Shown here: positions 27,775-36,317 of the stretch, in pieces | Position numbering within the stretch: the first letter of the stretch is position 1 | Layout: the number at the start of each line of letters is the position of its first letter | DNA from: Cylindrospermum stagnale PCC 7417 | GTDB lineage: Bacteria; Cyanobacteriota; Cyanobacteriia; Cyanobacteriales; Nostocaceae | NCBI RefSeq assembly: GCF_000317535.1 | Contig: NC_019757.1 | Location: 1,835,001 to 1,899,000, forward strand | Direction of reading: 5' to 3' | DNA: 64,000 nt | Program-made: the position numbers and the translations under genes | The notes under the pieces: model-generated | Told to the model about the DNA's origin: nothing | The model's input: only the letters and a program-made list of their open reading frames with translations | Databases searched by the model: none

Positions 27775-28470
27775 CTACTTTAAAGACAGCGTTGAACGCA
27801 GCAACATGACCTTACGACTATCTACTAAGACGGCAAAAAAGCCGCGTTCATTTAGCTTTTGCAATGTGTTATATGCTTCTTTTTGATTAGTTGTATAGAC
27901 TGCCAGCAAGTAAGGGCGTTGTCCATAGGAAGCAAAACCCACATTACCTTCCACCACCTGTTGCACACTATTTGCCAGTTCTGGACGGTTGAAATAATCC
28001 ACCAGCACTGCATAACCCTCTCCTAAGGCTTGGGGACGATAGCTAATTCTCTGCGATGGTGTTACAGATGGCACCATTGTCGGCGCTGTTGTTGCCACTG
28101 TCGCAGGCGTTGTTGCAGGCGTTGTTGGTCGAGTGGTAATAATTGCAGACAAACCAACAATATTGTTAACATACCTCGCCCAACGATTGGCATCATCACT
28201 CTTCTTAAACCCACCGATGCGCGTCACTGTCTCGTTGAGATATTTACAGTTTATCGACTTAAGTTCAGGTGGTAAGGCACTACGTAACTGCTTTTGATTG
28301 TCTGCTGTGGGGCTGACAACCAATAAAACATACTCCCCAGCAGTCGGAGGTTGACAAGCGGGAAGAGTTTGTTGGGCAAAGACAGAACTGATGCCACTGA
28401 TCAAAGGGGTGATCGCTATTATTAAAGCACTTGGTAAAGTCGAAAATCTCTGCACAAACGTTAGATACAT
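27775..28470 (-). CDS. Secreted protein with two SPOR-like halves
   Basis: A 231-residue exported protein: signal peptide (about 10-33, ending SSVFAQ), then a first domain (EYVLLVVSPTADNQKQL...GGFKKSDDANRWARYV), a Thr/Pro-rich linker (TTPATTPATVATTAPT), and a second similar domain (GYAVLVDYFNRPELANSV...YNTLQKLNERGFFAVLV). Each half has the beta-alpha pattern and the residue spacing of SPOR-type domains, which bind peptidoglycan, but I cannot confirm the family. Likely periplasmic. A 7-bp hairpin, GCTGAG...CTCAGC at 27729-27750, follows its stop. Confidence 0.65.
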   Translation of the reverse strand: MYLTFVQRFSTLPSALIIAITPLISGISSVFAQQTLPACQPPTAGEYVLLVVSPTADNQKQLRSALPPELKSINCKYLNETVTRIGGFKKSDDANRWARYVNNIVGLSAIITTRPTTPATTPATVATTAPTMVPSVTPSQRISYRPQALGEGYAVLVDYFNRPELANSVQQVVEGNVGFASYGQRPYLLAVYTTNQKEAYNTLQKLNERGFFAVLVDSRKVMLLRSTLSLK

Positions 28471-28627
28471 AAAATTGGATTTTTTTAAAGATACTATAAA
28501 AATATTTTTGGTTACCCCAAGAGAGAGATGAGCAATCAGGAGAAACTGCGGGAGACGAATTCTAGAATTCTCCCTTGTCTCCCTTTCATCTTCTCTTTGG
28601 GGCGATCGCTAAAAATATAAGAGTATA

Positions 28628-28963
28628 TTACGACACGGTGGCTAGAGATGCCAAGGCATCAGGTATATTTTCTGAGGGAGCCTGAAATTCCCCTGTGATT
28701 ACGTACTCTAGTCGCAGTTTTAGCCAGGTAATAAATTGGGAATTGGTGGAAATAATTGCCACTGATTGTTTGGGAGACTTGGCCTTAACCTCTGCTAACT
28801 GAGGTGCTTGCAAAAATGCTGGTTGCTTAACCAACCAAAAATCAATTTGCTTTTCTTGTTCGTGGTAATGCCGAGTACGTTCTTTTAGCACTTCCTCAAT
28901 TGGTTCTTCATGGAGAAGAAATTGTTGACTAGCCAAAACGTAATAGTATGTTTGCATTTTCAT
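28628..28963 (-). CDS. ycf54: Ycf54, Mg-protoporphyrin IX monomethyl ester cyclase factor
   Basis: A 111-residue accessory subunit of the aerobic cyclase that forms ring E of chlorophyll. Highly characteristic segments: YYYVLASQQFLLHEEPIEEV, KERTRHYHEQ, IDFWLVKQPAFL and ITWLKLRLEYV. Two starts, ATG at 28963 or two codons later, are equivalent. It is separated from the upstream SnoaL-like gene by a hairpin, so it likely has its own transcript. Confidence 0.92.
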   Translation of the reverse strand: MKMQTYYYVLASQQFLLHEEPIEEVLKERTRHYHEQEKQIDFWLVKQPAFLQAPQLAEVKAKSPKQSVAIISTNSQFITWLKLRLEYVITGEFQAPSENIPDALASLATVS

Positions 28964-28990
28964 CCTTTGGTGACTTAATCAATAATTTAA

Positions 28991-29015
28991 GGGTACAGTG
29001 CGGCATTCTGTACCC
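28991..29015. terminator. Hairpin between SnoaL-like gene and ycf54
   Basis: GGGTACA and TGTACCC form a 7-bp stem. Placed 32 bases after the stop of the SnoaL-like gene (minus strand); no clear T-run. Confidence 0.45.
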
Positions 29016-29046
29016 TGATCAACTAACTTTTCTGGAATCCCTTGAA

Positions 29047-29742
29047 CTAAGAACTGAAGGGACAAGGACTTCCTTGGTTTTCACCGTTTACCTGTTTACC
29101 ACCTGCTGTCAGCTTATCTAAAAACAGGGTGTTATCAAAGTAATGTTCCAAGGAAACAATCTTCAAGTCATCGGTAACGCGGGCAACAGTCATCCCAATA
29201 ATTTCCACTGTTTCTCCAGTCGGTGCATGGTCTTTGTATGCACCCTGAAAATGTCCCCAGTGCCGCCACTTGAATGTTACATTAGGTGGGCCTGAATAAA
29301 CTTCTAGTACTTCCCAAGGAAAACCTTGGGGAAATGTAGACTGAAAGATTTTTGATGATGATTCAAAGTCTTCTTCAGAAGCTTTGTAATGTTCTGAGTC
29401 AGCCATGAATAAATTGTAAGTACCTTGGGCTGATACGTCTGCTGCTGTATATTCTACTCCGCCGTTGGTACTAACACGAAACTGGTCGTTCACAACTGAC
29501 AACCACTGCTGCGGGTTGGTTTTGAAGGATACCTCCATCTCGAAGGTTCTCACCAAGTTTTGGACGATCGCTTCTAGTGTACCTTCAAGGTGATTCTGTG
29601 TACTCTCTTGGGCGAGATTTTCTTTAGAGCGGGAGTAATCAGGTGGTGCCTGATAGCGCCACTGGGCATCAGTACTTTGTTGAATCACCTGATCCCGATC
29701 CTGTACCCAAAGCGGAAGGTTGTTAGACTGTGTTGAGGTCAT
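29047..29742 (-). CDS. SnoaL-like (NTF2-fold) family protein
   Basis: A 231-residue soluble protein with a region (about 55-205) having the pattern of SnoaL-like/ester-cyclase NTF2-fold proteins: RTFEMEVSFKTNPQQW, FQSTFPQGFPWEV, VTFKWRHWGHF, GETVEIIGMTVARV and IVSLEHYFDN. The N-terminus (1-55) is polar and extra. The family covers small-molecule-binding proteins, some with isomerase or cyclase activity; no substrate can be proposed. Confidence 0.65.
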   Translation of the reverse strand: MTSTQSNNLPLWVQDRDQVIQQSTDAQWRYQAPPDYSRSKENLAQESTQNHLEGTLEAIVQNLVRTFEMEVSFKTNPQQWLSVVNDQFRVSTNGGVEYTAADVSAQGTYNLFMADSEHYKASEEDFESSSKIFQSTFPQGFPWEVLEVYSGPPNVTFKWRHWGHFQGAYKDHAPTGETVEIIGMTVARVTDDLKIVSLEHYFDNTLFLDKLTAGGKQVNGENQGSPCPFSS

Positions 29743-29813
29743 AGAAGGAGTTTTAGATTTAAAGATGTAACTCTAAGAGTTTAGGATTTCGCAGCTAATA
29801 CTCCCCTTCGATG

Positions 29814-29855
29814 AATTAAAAATTAAAAATTTTTCTTCATTTTTAATTTTTAATT
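29814..29855. terminator. AT-rich 16-bp hairpin at the end of pdxJ
   Basis: AATTAAAAATTAAAAA and its exact complement surround a 10-base loop. The right arm contains the pdxJ stop codon (29850-29852). It may end transcription of pdxJ. Confidence 0.55.
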
Positions 29856-30596
29856 GGAGCGAAGCAACATGGCTTGTTTCATCTCCCGGACTGCTCGTTC
29901 TATACCGACTAATGCTGCTCGACTGATGATGGTATGACCAATGTTCAGTTCTTCCATGCCTGGAAGTGCGGCTACAGGATAGACGTTCCAGTAAGTGAGT
30001 CCATGACCAGCATTTACGCGCAAGCCAGCTTTTAGGGCTTGTGTACAGCCTTGAGCTAATATCGCTAATTCTTGCTGGCGTGTTGTTTCATCTTTAGCTT
30101 CGGCATATTGCCCAGTGTGCAGTTCAATAAATTTCGCTTGCACCTTGACAGACGCTTCGATTTGTGATGGTTCGGCGTCGATGAATAGACTAACAGGAAT
30201 GCTAGCGCTTTGCAATTTATCGACGATTTCACCTATTCTAGCAATTTGCCCGACGATATCTAAACCGCCTTCTGTGGTGACTTCTTGCCGTTTTTCGGGT
30301 ACTAAAGTGACATAATCGGGTTTGATGTCGAGTGCGATCGCTAACATTTCATCTGTAGCTGCCATTTCTAGATTCAGATGCGATCGCACCGTTTCCCGTA
30401 AAATTCGCACATCTCTGTCTTGAATATGTCTTCTATCTTCCCGTAAATGTACGGTAATGCCATCTGCACCCCCCAATTCAGCCAGCACCGCCGCCGCTAC
30501 AGGGTCGGGTTCCACCGTCCGCCGCGCTTGGCGGATGGTGGCGATATGGTCAATATTTACACCTAATGTAGGCACGCCTGGTTTCTCCAAATCCAC
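29850..30596 (-). CDS. pdxJ: Pyridoxine 5'-phosphate synthase
   Basis: Condenses 1-deoxy-xylulose 5-phosphate with 3-amino-2-oxopropyl phosphate in the DXP-dependent vitamin B6 route. Family blocks: [67 protein letters not shown] and [11 protein letters not shown]. The longest frame (248 aa) starts with GTG at 30596; a second GTG at 30575 would give [10 protein letters not shown], closer to other PdxJ proteins and quite possibly the true start. A relic of its 5' end is at 31513-31560. Confidence 0.95.
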   Translation of the reverse strand: MDLEKPGVPTLGVNIDHIATIRQARRTVEPDPVAAAVLAELGGADGITVHLREDRRHIQDRDVRILRETVRSHLNLEMAATDEMLAIALDIKPDYVTLVPEKRQEVTTEGGLDIVGQIARIGEIVDKLQSASIPVSLFIDAEPSQIEASVKVQAKFIELHTGQYAEAKDETTRQQELAILAQGCTQALKAGLRVNAGHGLTYWNVYPVAALPGMEELNIGHTIISRAALVGIERAVREMKQAMLLRSN

Positions 30597-30718
30597 AGTC
30601 CTTAGACCTTAATTTTACCGGAAATACGGGTTAGGAGGTGTGTGTGAATTCGATTTTAAGTTTTGGTCATATTATTAAATAGGACTAAAGCTGCGTGTCA
30701 CAATAAACATAGATTGTC

Positions 30719-30777
30719 GGGTGCGTCAGACTCGATAAATCTGGCAAATAAACAGATTTTTGACATCTGACGCACCC
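30719..30777. repeat. Inverted repeat, GGGTGCGTCAGA
   Basis: Perfect 12-bp arms (30719-30730 and 30766-30777) enclosing 35 bases. Lies between divergent pdxJ and a Uma2 gene. Looks like a small dispersed palindromic element, or possibly a bidirectional control region. Confidence 0.65.
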
Positions 30778-30853
30778 TACAAAGCCGTGCCAGTTGCGTA
30801 AGTACTGTTAAAGAAAGAGAATAATAATTGCCAAACCAAATTTCTGAGGCGAT

Positions 30854-31492
30854 ATGCTTTTAGAACTGCAACAAATTATCGTCAAACCAGGTCAACAAAT
30901 GTTACTCAAAGATATTAGTTGGCAGCAGTTAGAAAACATTCTAGAAGAAATGGGAGAAAAGCGTGCAGCGCGTATTTCTTATAGTCACGGCTGGTTAGAA
31001 ATTATGGTTCCCCTACCCGAACACGAAAAAGATAAAGAATTTATTGGTGATTTAGTTAAAATTTTATTAGACAAACTTGAAATTGATTTTGAACCTTTAG
31101 GTTCCACAACCTTTAAAAATGAACAAATGCAGCAAGCCGTAGAACCAGATGCCTGTTTTTATATTCAAAACCAAGCCGCTGTAATTGGGAAAAATCGGAT
31201 TGACTTAAATATAGACCCACCACCAGATTTAGCAATCGAAATTGATATTACCTCCCGTACTCAATTTGGTAACTATCAGCTTTTGGGAGTTCCTGAACTT
31301 TGGCGATATAAACAACAAAGTTTGGATATTTTCTTGTTACAACAGGGAAAATATGTAAAATCTTTATCTAGTCCTAATTTTCCGAATATCCCAATTATTG
31401 AATTAGTTAATGAGTATGTCCAGCAGTGTTTAACCATTGGAAGAAGTCAAGCTATCCGTAATTTGAGGAGTTGGTTTAAGGATAATTTATAG
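30854..31492 (+). CDS. Uma2-family PD-(D/E)xK-fold protein
   Basis: A 212-residue Uma2 protein. Family core: ARISYSHGWLEIMVPLPEHE at the start (the x-x-L-E-I/V motif), VEPDACFYIQN (conserved PD), and PPPDLAIEIDITSRT with E-I-D in place of the usual E-V-x-S pattern, then LLGVPELWRYK. Differs strongly from the 3439 and 32093 members. No partner gene evident. Confidence 0.88.
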   Translation: MLLELQQIIVKPGQQMLLKDISWQQLENILEEMGEKRAARISYSHGWLEIMVPLPEHEKDKEFIGDLVKILLDKLEIDFEPLGSTTFKNEQMQQAVEPDACFYIQNQAAVIGKNRIDLNIDPPPDLAIEIDITSRTQFGNYQLLGVPELWRYKQQSLDIFLLQQGKYVKSLSSPNFPNIPIIELVNEYVQQCLTIGRSQAIRNLRSWFKDNL

Positions 31493-31512
31493 TTTAATGA
31501 GGGTCTTCCCTG

Positions 31513-31560
31513 CTGCCGTGTTTGCAGAATGATGGCGATATGGTCAATCCCTACTTTTGG
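31513..31560 (-). pseudogene. Relic of the 5' end of pdxJ
   Basis: On the minus strand, codons read roughly VGIDHIAIILQTRQQG, matching Pdx[16 protein letters not shown], with 29 of 36 bases identical over 31513-31548 compared with the true pdxJ about 1 kb upstream. It is short, has no start context and sits under the beginning of the next reading frame. Confidence 0.55.
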
Positions 31561-31930
31561 AATAAAGCAGCTTAAAACCTTAAATTCTAATTATCAAAAT
31601 GCACCAACAAATAAAATTTATCAGGTAATTTATAATGATAATATATCTAATCTAATAGCCACTGAAAAATTAGTTTACTCATCCTTAATAGCTGAGACTG
31701 AATTTACTCAGGGAGAGATATATTCTATGGATTCTAGGGAATTCCATTCAACTATAGTGGAAAATAATACGTTTGCTGCAACTATAGTTTTATCTAGAAA
31801 AATGGATACTATACTTCCTGAAGTTATAGGTGACTTACAGGGAAGGGATATATATTCTTATAAGAGGATAGGCTGTAATGTAAACCAACTTAAAAATATC
31901 ATAGACAAACTTTCGTTACAAATATGCTAA
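31529..31930 (+). CDS. Hypothetical protein, 133 aa, start uncertain
   Basis: Unrecognised protein. Its codons look like a real protein (NKIYQVIYNDNISNLIATEK, YSSLIAETEFTQGEIYSMD, TFAATIVLSRKMDTILPE), but the first dozen codons overlap the antisense pdxJ relic, so the gene may be a truncated piece of a larger one or may begin at a later Met. No signal peptide or membrane helix. It lies between two Uma2 genes. Confidence 0.4.
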   Translation: MMAIWSIPTFGIKQLKTLNSNYQNAPTNKIYQVIYNDNISNLIATEKLVYSSLIAETEFTQGEIYSMDSREFHSTIVENNTFAATIVLSRKMDTILPEVIGDLQGRDIYSYKRIGCNVNQLKNIIDKLSLQIC

Positions 31931-32092
31931 TTAATAACCATTACTAACTCGAACCACTGGTATGAGTCGGCAACACAAGACAACACCACAGATAACAATC
32001 CCGCACTTAGCAAATATGTTAAACACTTTTAGGAAGCGATCGCCAGATTATGATAGAAATTTAGGGCTTGATGAAAAAGGCGATTATCGCTC

Positions 32093-32833
32093 ATGACTAC
32101 CGAAAACAATCTAGCCATTGTGGACTGGGAACCCCCCATGCCACCTACAGATTTAATTTTTGATGATGGTGAACCCTTGGAATCAAATCGTCACCGCATA
32201 GCGATGAATGTCTTGATTCGGTCATTGCAACAAGCTTGGACTGACCGCAATGATTATTTCACTGGGGGCAATATGTTTATTTATTACAGCAGCACCCAGA
32301 TTCGTAACCGTGATTTTCGAGGGCCAGATTTTTTTGCTGTTCTCAATGTTGATGCTGATACCTCTAGACAAGGCTGGGTAGTATGGGAAGAAAATGGTCG
32401 CTATCCTGATGTCATTGTGGAATTAATGTCACCCTCTACGGCAACAATAGACAAGGGTATTAAGAAAAATCTTTATGAACAAACTTTCCGCACTTCAGAT
32501 TATTTTGTCTATGACCCTTTTGACCCTAATTCTTTGCAAGGATGGCATTTAGATGATAATCAGCAGTATCAACCGTTGACAACAAATGAACGCGGGTGGC
32601 TATGGTGTAAGCGTTTATCTTTCTGGTTAGGGACTTGGGAAGGAACCATAGATAGGGAAACAGCGGTATGGTTGCGGTTTTATGATGTGGCTGGAAATCT
32701 GGTTTTGTTACCAGAGGAAGCAGCGAAGGTAGAAGCAGAAGCCGCACAAGCACAAGCTGAGGTTGCACAAGCACAAGCGGCTCGTTTAGCGGCTAGATTA
32801 AGGGAGTTGGGGGAAAATCCAGATATCGTCTAA
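32093..32833 (+). CDS. Uma2-family protein with C-terminal coiled coil
   Basis: A 246-residue Uma2 protein. The catalytic-type core includes RGPDFFAVLNVD (PD motif), YPDVIVELMSPSTATIDKG (E-L-x-S) and KKNLYEQTFRTSDYFVYDP. The C-terminus (about 205-246) is an Ala/Glu/Gln heptad stretch (EAEAAQAQAEVAQAQAAR), a typical cyanobacterial Uma2 tail. Such tails may drive oligomerisation. Confidence 0.9.
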   Translation: MTTENNLAIVDWEPPMPPTDLIFDDGEPLESNRHRIAMNVLIRSLQQAWTDRNDYFTGGNMFIYYSSTQIRNRDFRGPDFFAVLNVDADTSRQGWVVWEENGRYPDVIVELMSPSTATIDKGIKKNLYEQTFRTSDYFVYDPFDPNSLQGWHLDDNQQYQPLTTNERGWLWCKRLSFWLGTWEGTIDRETAVWLRFYDVAGNLVLLPEEAAKVEAEAAQAQAEVAQAQAARLAARLRELGENPDIV

Positions 32834-32857
32834 ATAGATATCTGGTAGAAAAGAATG

Positions 32858-32883
32858 TAGAGACGTTCTACGGAACGTCTCTA
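32858..32883. repeat. GAGACGTT-family palindrome
   Basis: Perfect 10-bp arms TAGAGACGTT and AACGTCTCTA around CTACGG. Found 25 bases after the Uma2 gene and converging on the ABC-2 gene, where it could terminate both transcripts. Confidence 0.75.
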
Positions 32884-32916
32884 AAAAAGTTCTGGATAAA
32901 TGTTTCTACCGCATAA

Positions 32917-33699
32917 CTAACTGGAAGCGCTGGTGTAAAACCGCAACGCAAACCGCCAAAACCAAGTGGAAACTAAAAACAGAGCTACAGCTAACAATCC
33001 TGCACCTAGTAACCAGGTAATTTGAACTCTACCCAGCATTGCTTCGGCTGGAATAGTGGTTAAAAAAGCAACCGGCACAACGAAGGTGAAGAAAAAGCGG
33101 TAAGCCGCAGGATACGCCGCAATCGGATATCTGCCGGCTTCCAACAAACCCCGCAGCACTTCAGTTGCATTGTATACTTTGACAAACCAAATGCTAGTGG
33201 CTCCCAGCATAAACCACAGGCTGTAAAGAATCACCAAGCCGAACAACAACGGCACTGTACCAACTAAGTAGTCACTGATTTTTAAGCCGAGGCTGTTACC
33301 TGCGTAGCCAATGATGATGCTACCAAAAACTAAATCTGGCAATCCCCAAGGTGAAAGAGTGTGGGTGGAAAGCCAAAATTGACTGCGGATAGGTTTGAGG
33401 AGTACAAAGTCCAACGTACCTTGCTGGACATGGCGGACAATGCGATTTAGATTGGGGGAAAGGAAAGTGGCAGCAAAACCTTGCAGTAAGGTGAATATTC
33501 CCAAAACTACCAAAGCTGCTTGCCATGACCAGCCCGAAAAAGTGTAGCCTTTACGGTAAAACAAGAATAGACCAAAGAGGCTACCTGCCAAATTTCCCAC
33601 GCTGCTGAGGGTGGCTAAGAGAAAGTTTAGCCGATACTCTAACTCAGATGCGATCGCCGCAGTCCAAAATAATTTTAGGATTTTCAAATATCTTTGCAT
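32917..33699 (-). CDS. ABC-2 type transporter permease (DUF990-like)
   Basis: A 260-residue membrane protein with about six helices. It carries the family block HVQQGTLDFVLLKPIRSQFWLS, typical of ABC-2/DUF990 permeases, whose usual partners are a second permease and an ATPase. No ATPase gene lies next to it, so it must work with products encoded elsewhere. Substrate unknown. Confidence 0.85.
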   Translation of the reverse strand: MQRYLKILKLFWTAAIASELEYRLNFLLATLSSVGNLAGSLFGLFLFYRKGYTFSGWSWQAALVVLGIFTLLQGFAATFLSPNLNRIVRHVQQGTLDFVLLKPIRSQFWLSTHTLSPWGLPDLVFGSIIIGYAGNSLGLKISDYLVGTVPLLFGLVILYSLWFMLGATSIWFVKVYNATEVLRGLLEAGRYPIAAYPAAYRFFFTFVVPVAFLTTIPAEAMLGRVQITWLLGAGLLAVALFLVSTWFWRFALRFYTSASS

Positions 33700-33875
33700 T
33701 TTGCACCCTTAACCCAATACTTACCGCAGACAACACAACTTTACCGAAAATTAATCTGATTTTTCATTCAGGAAAATTGCTGAACGTTAAGATGTTGGTT
33801 GCAACTCCTTGACAATGGGAGATTCTATGCATTTTGATTTACCAAATTTGAGTGACATACTCCACACACTCCCTT

Positions 33876-35081
33876 TCAGGTGAGTGTGGGCTTCTCAACG
33901 ACTCCTAATCCGGACATTAATTGAGCTTTAAGACCGTGTGTCCCACGGTTCTTGATATTTATAGCCGCGTTCAAGTCCCTACACAAACTTGTATGGCATA
34001 CAGGACAATTGTGCATTCTTTGAGATAGCGGCTTTATTACCTTGGAACCACAACTAGAGCATTCAAGGCTAGTACCGTTCGGATTTACAGCGATTACTTT
34101 TAAACCAGCATTCTCGGCTTTGTTTGAAAGTATGGTTATGAACTGTCCCCAACCAGCATCGTTAATACTTTTTGCCAATCTTGTTCTAGCGAGTCCTTTT
34201 ATGTTCAACTTCTCAACAGCAATAACATCGTACTTTTTGAGTAAAGTATTTGCCGTTTTAAAGTGGAAATCTTTGCGGTTATCCGATACTTTCTTGTGTT
34301 GAATACCCAGGTTTTTAATAGCTTTTTTACGACGATTAGATCCTTTCTTTCTGCGAGAAACACGACGCTGTGCAGATTTTAATTTACGTTCAGCTTTACG
34401 CAAAAACTTAGGGGCGGCAATTCTCTCATCATCTGAGGTGACAATAAAATCAATTAAACCTACATCAATACCAACAATCTTATTAGCATTAAAATCAGGT
34501 TTAATTATTGGAACTGTCTTGTCGTCAAGACTTAGGGTTACATAATACCCGTCTGCTTTTTTAGTGACAGACACGGTTTTAATATCAAACCTATCTGGTA
34601 TTTGACGATGAACAATTACTTTTATATCACCTATTTTTGCTAGCGTAATTTTGTTATTTACAAAGTGATGTTGTTTGAATTGAGGAAACGTAAATGTTTT
34701 ATATTGCCCTGCGCTTTTAAATCTAGGTCTACCCGATTTTTTGCCATTGCTGTCACCTTTTAGCCATCTATCAAAAGCTATTTCAACTTTCTTCGGGACT
34801 TCCTGTAGCACCTGAGAATAAATTTTTTTGTACCAAGGACGAGCTTTTTTAAGTTGAGTTAATGATGCTTGCTGACTAAAGCGGTTAGGCTGATCTTTCA
34901 GTTCTGGTAAATGGCAACCGAAAATGGAACATCTATCTATATAGCAACGATTTTGCTCATACCAATCAAAGCGTTGAGCAAGTTGATAATTGTACTGACA
35001 CCGCAGCATATCCAGCGTTTTATCAATTTTTCCCGCTTGCTCTTTTGTTGGCTTTAATCGGTACTGGTAAGATGTTCTCAT
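33876..35081 (-). CDS. tnpB: TnpB RNA-guided nuclease of element A
   Basis: A 401-residue RuvC-like nuclease of the IS200/IS605 family. Catalytic residues are intact: D206 in VGIDVGLIDF, E290 in VIAVEKLNIKG and D369 in CRDLNAA. The zinc finger has CSSC (341-344) and CPVC (359-362). TnpB proteins use an RNA made from the element's right end to cut DNA and favour retention of the element. No TnpA (Y1) gene is present, so this is a tnpB-only (IS1341-type) element that needs a transposase from elsewhere to move. Confidence 0.93.
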   Translation of the reverse strand: MRTSYQYRLKPTKEQAGKIDKTLDMLRCQYNYQLAQRFDWYEQNRCYIDRCSIFGCHLPELKDQPNRFSQQASLTQLKKARPWYKKIYSQVLQEVPKKVEIAFDRWLKGDSNGKKSGRPRFKSAGQYKTFTFPQFKQHHFVNNKITLAKIGDIKVIVHRQIPDRFDIKTVSVTKKADGYYVTLSLDDKTVPIIKPDFNANKIVGIDVGLIDFIVTSDDERIAAPKFLRKAERKLKSAQRRVSRRKKGSNRRKKAIKNLGIQHKKVSDNRKDFHFKTANTLLKKYDVIAVEKLNIKGLARTRLAKSINDAGWGQFITILSNKAENAGLKVIAVNPNGTSLECSSCGSKVIKPLSQRMHNCPVCHTSLCRDLNAAINIKNRGTHGLKAQLMSGLGVVEKPTLT

Positions 35082-35143
35082 TTTTTTGTTTTCCTTCGAC
35101 CTGTTTGTATAGTAACATAAAGGATAGCCGTTGACTACCCATT

Positions 35144-35308
35144 ATGAAAAATAAAAGACTAAGTCTGAGAATCAGCGAAAGAAGAATGCGAGTATTGCAA
35201 ACTTACGCTGCGACTAAAGACAAAACTATTACGTCTTTGGTAGAAGATTGGATAGATTCTCTTAAATCAGAAAATGTTCATTCGTCATTGACCAACGATC
35301 CTGACTGA
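35144..35308 (+). CDS. Small ribbon-helix-helix (RHH) protein, divergent to TnpB
   Basis: A 54-residue protein (MKNKRLSLRISERRMRVLQT...TITSLVEDWIDSL) with the beta strand and two helices of an RHH/Arc-type DNA-binding fold. It starts 62 bases from the tnpB start and points the other way, sharing the control region. A homologue at the same place in element B is broken by a stop. It lies inside the element, so it travels with TnpB and may repress it. Confidence 0.75.
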   Translation: MKNKRLSLRISERRMRVLQTYAATKDKTITSLVEDWIDSLKSENVHSSLTNDPD

Positions 35309-35391
35309 ACTGCGTTCAATTTCGTCTGTTGGTCAATTCCTCACTCACGCGCATTCATCCCACACTCATTCGAGTGAGATGTGGGACTTCT

Positions 35392-35709
35392 GCTGTTTCT
35401 GTTAAATCACTGGGTTACTTTGGAGTATGGGGAATTATCTTGGCTGAATCTGGCTTGTTGATTGGTTTTTTTCTACCTGGGGATAGTTTATTGTTCACAG
35501 CGGGATTTCTCGCATCTCTGCCGAAATCAGAGCTTAACATCTGGGTGCTGATTTTTGGTGCTTTTGTATGTGCTGTGCTTGGTGATAATGTTGGCTATGC
35601 TACAGGACATAAATTTGGTCGATTCCCCAATTCCCGCCTAGGCAGGACTCGGAAACCAGGAGAAAGTGCCAGAATAAATGTTGCAGACCAAAGCGTCAAG
35701 GCACGGTGA
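35392..35709 (+). pseudogene. dedA (VTT-domain) gene fragment, broken twice
   Basis: Encodes the N-terminal half of a DedA/SNARE-associated membrane protein: LGYFGVWGIILAESGLLIGF, FLPGDSLLFTAGFLA, FGAFVCAVLGDNVGYATGHKFGR. DedA proteins are usually over 200 residues. The first seven codons (MHFDLPN, 33827-33847) are separated by element A; removing 33848-35391 restores a good frame. The C-terminal half is lost after GHKFGR, replaced by an unrelated 24-residue tail (FPNSRLGRTRKPGE...). Not functional as a DedA protein. Confidence 0.78.
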
Positions 35710-36248
35710 TGATGTCACTTAACACCAACCTCTACCTGTTATTGGAAAACCTTGTATTTTTTGCGCTGGCTACATCTTTGATTGTAGTTTTGGGCTGGGC
35801 CTGGAGAGACGCTAAACCATTCAGCCTTCCTGAACCGCTACCGGGGTGGTTTAAAATCTGGATTGGTTCGGTGCAGGCGCTAGGAATGCTGTTGCCGCTG
35901 CTGGTAATGTTATTGTGGGGCCTGTGGTGGGGCTACACTCCGGTGTTAGCCGTGCTTGGTTGGTATCTTGTGATGCTAGGGTTGCAAATCTTATCAGAGA
36001 TTCTGGCATTGAGGCAGTATCACAGCGTAGTTTGGGTGATGGTTCCTTATGTATATCTGCCTTACCGCTTCTGGCAGTTATATGAGGGTTGGACGCTGTT
36101 GGGTTCAGAAACCAATTTACTCTGGGTACGGAATTTATTGATTTTGGAATTGGTAGTCTGGATTGTGAACTATGCCTTAGATGTGTCGCAATTGCCCAGG
36201 CTGTTGCGTTGGGAAGTGAAATCAAACGCTGATAGCAGTATCACTTAA
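35709..36248 (+). CDS. Conserved cyanobacterial membrane protein
   Basis: A 179-residue protein with four or five hydrophobic helices (LENLVFFALATSLIVVLGW, IGSVQALGMLLPLLVMLLW, VLAVLGWYLVMLGL, LILELVVWIVNYAL). No family motif that I recognise. It starts at the dedA remnant's stop codon (ATG 35709 or 35712). It is 69 bases upstream of the ABC transporter gene on the same strand, so both may share a transcript. Confidence 0.65.
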   Translation: MMSLNTNLYLLLENLVFFALATSLIVVLGWAWRDAKPFSLPEPLPGWFKIWIGSVQALGMLLPLLVMLLWGLWWGYTPVLAVLGWYLVMLGLQILSEILALRQYHSVVWVMVPYVYLPYRFWQLYEGWTLLGSETNLLWVRNLLILELVVWIVNYALDVSQLPRLLRWEVKSNADSSIT

Positions 36249-36317
36249 CGTTTCAGAAACTCTGCAAAAGCTGATAACGTCAGACAAAGGAAAATATATA
36301 TTTGTGGATGTTAAAGC

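Larger units (their letters stand above)
33848..35391 (-). mobile_element. TnpB-type IS200/IS605 element A, with RHH gene
   Basis: Right end (low coordinate) carries the shared terminal block ending GTCAC(TCAA) on the minus strand. Left end (high coordinate) carries a hairpin block, AGAAGTCCCACATCT...AGTGTGGGATGAAT, also seen in element B at 38470. It contains tnpB (minus) and a divergent RHH gene (plus), no TnpA. It lies inside a dedA gene: MHFDLPN codons (33827-33847) stop at its right end and the rest of dedA resumes at 35392. Boundaries are good to a few bases. Confidence 0.78.

Noticed and set aside
35329-35391. Upstream extension of the dedA fragment to 35329
   Set aside because: These codons lie in the left-end hairpin of TnpB element A, not in dedA.
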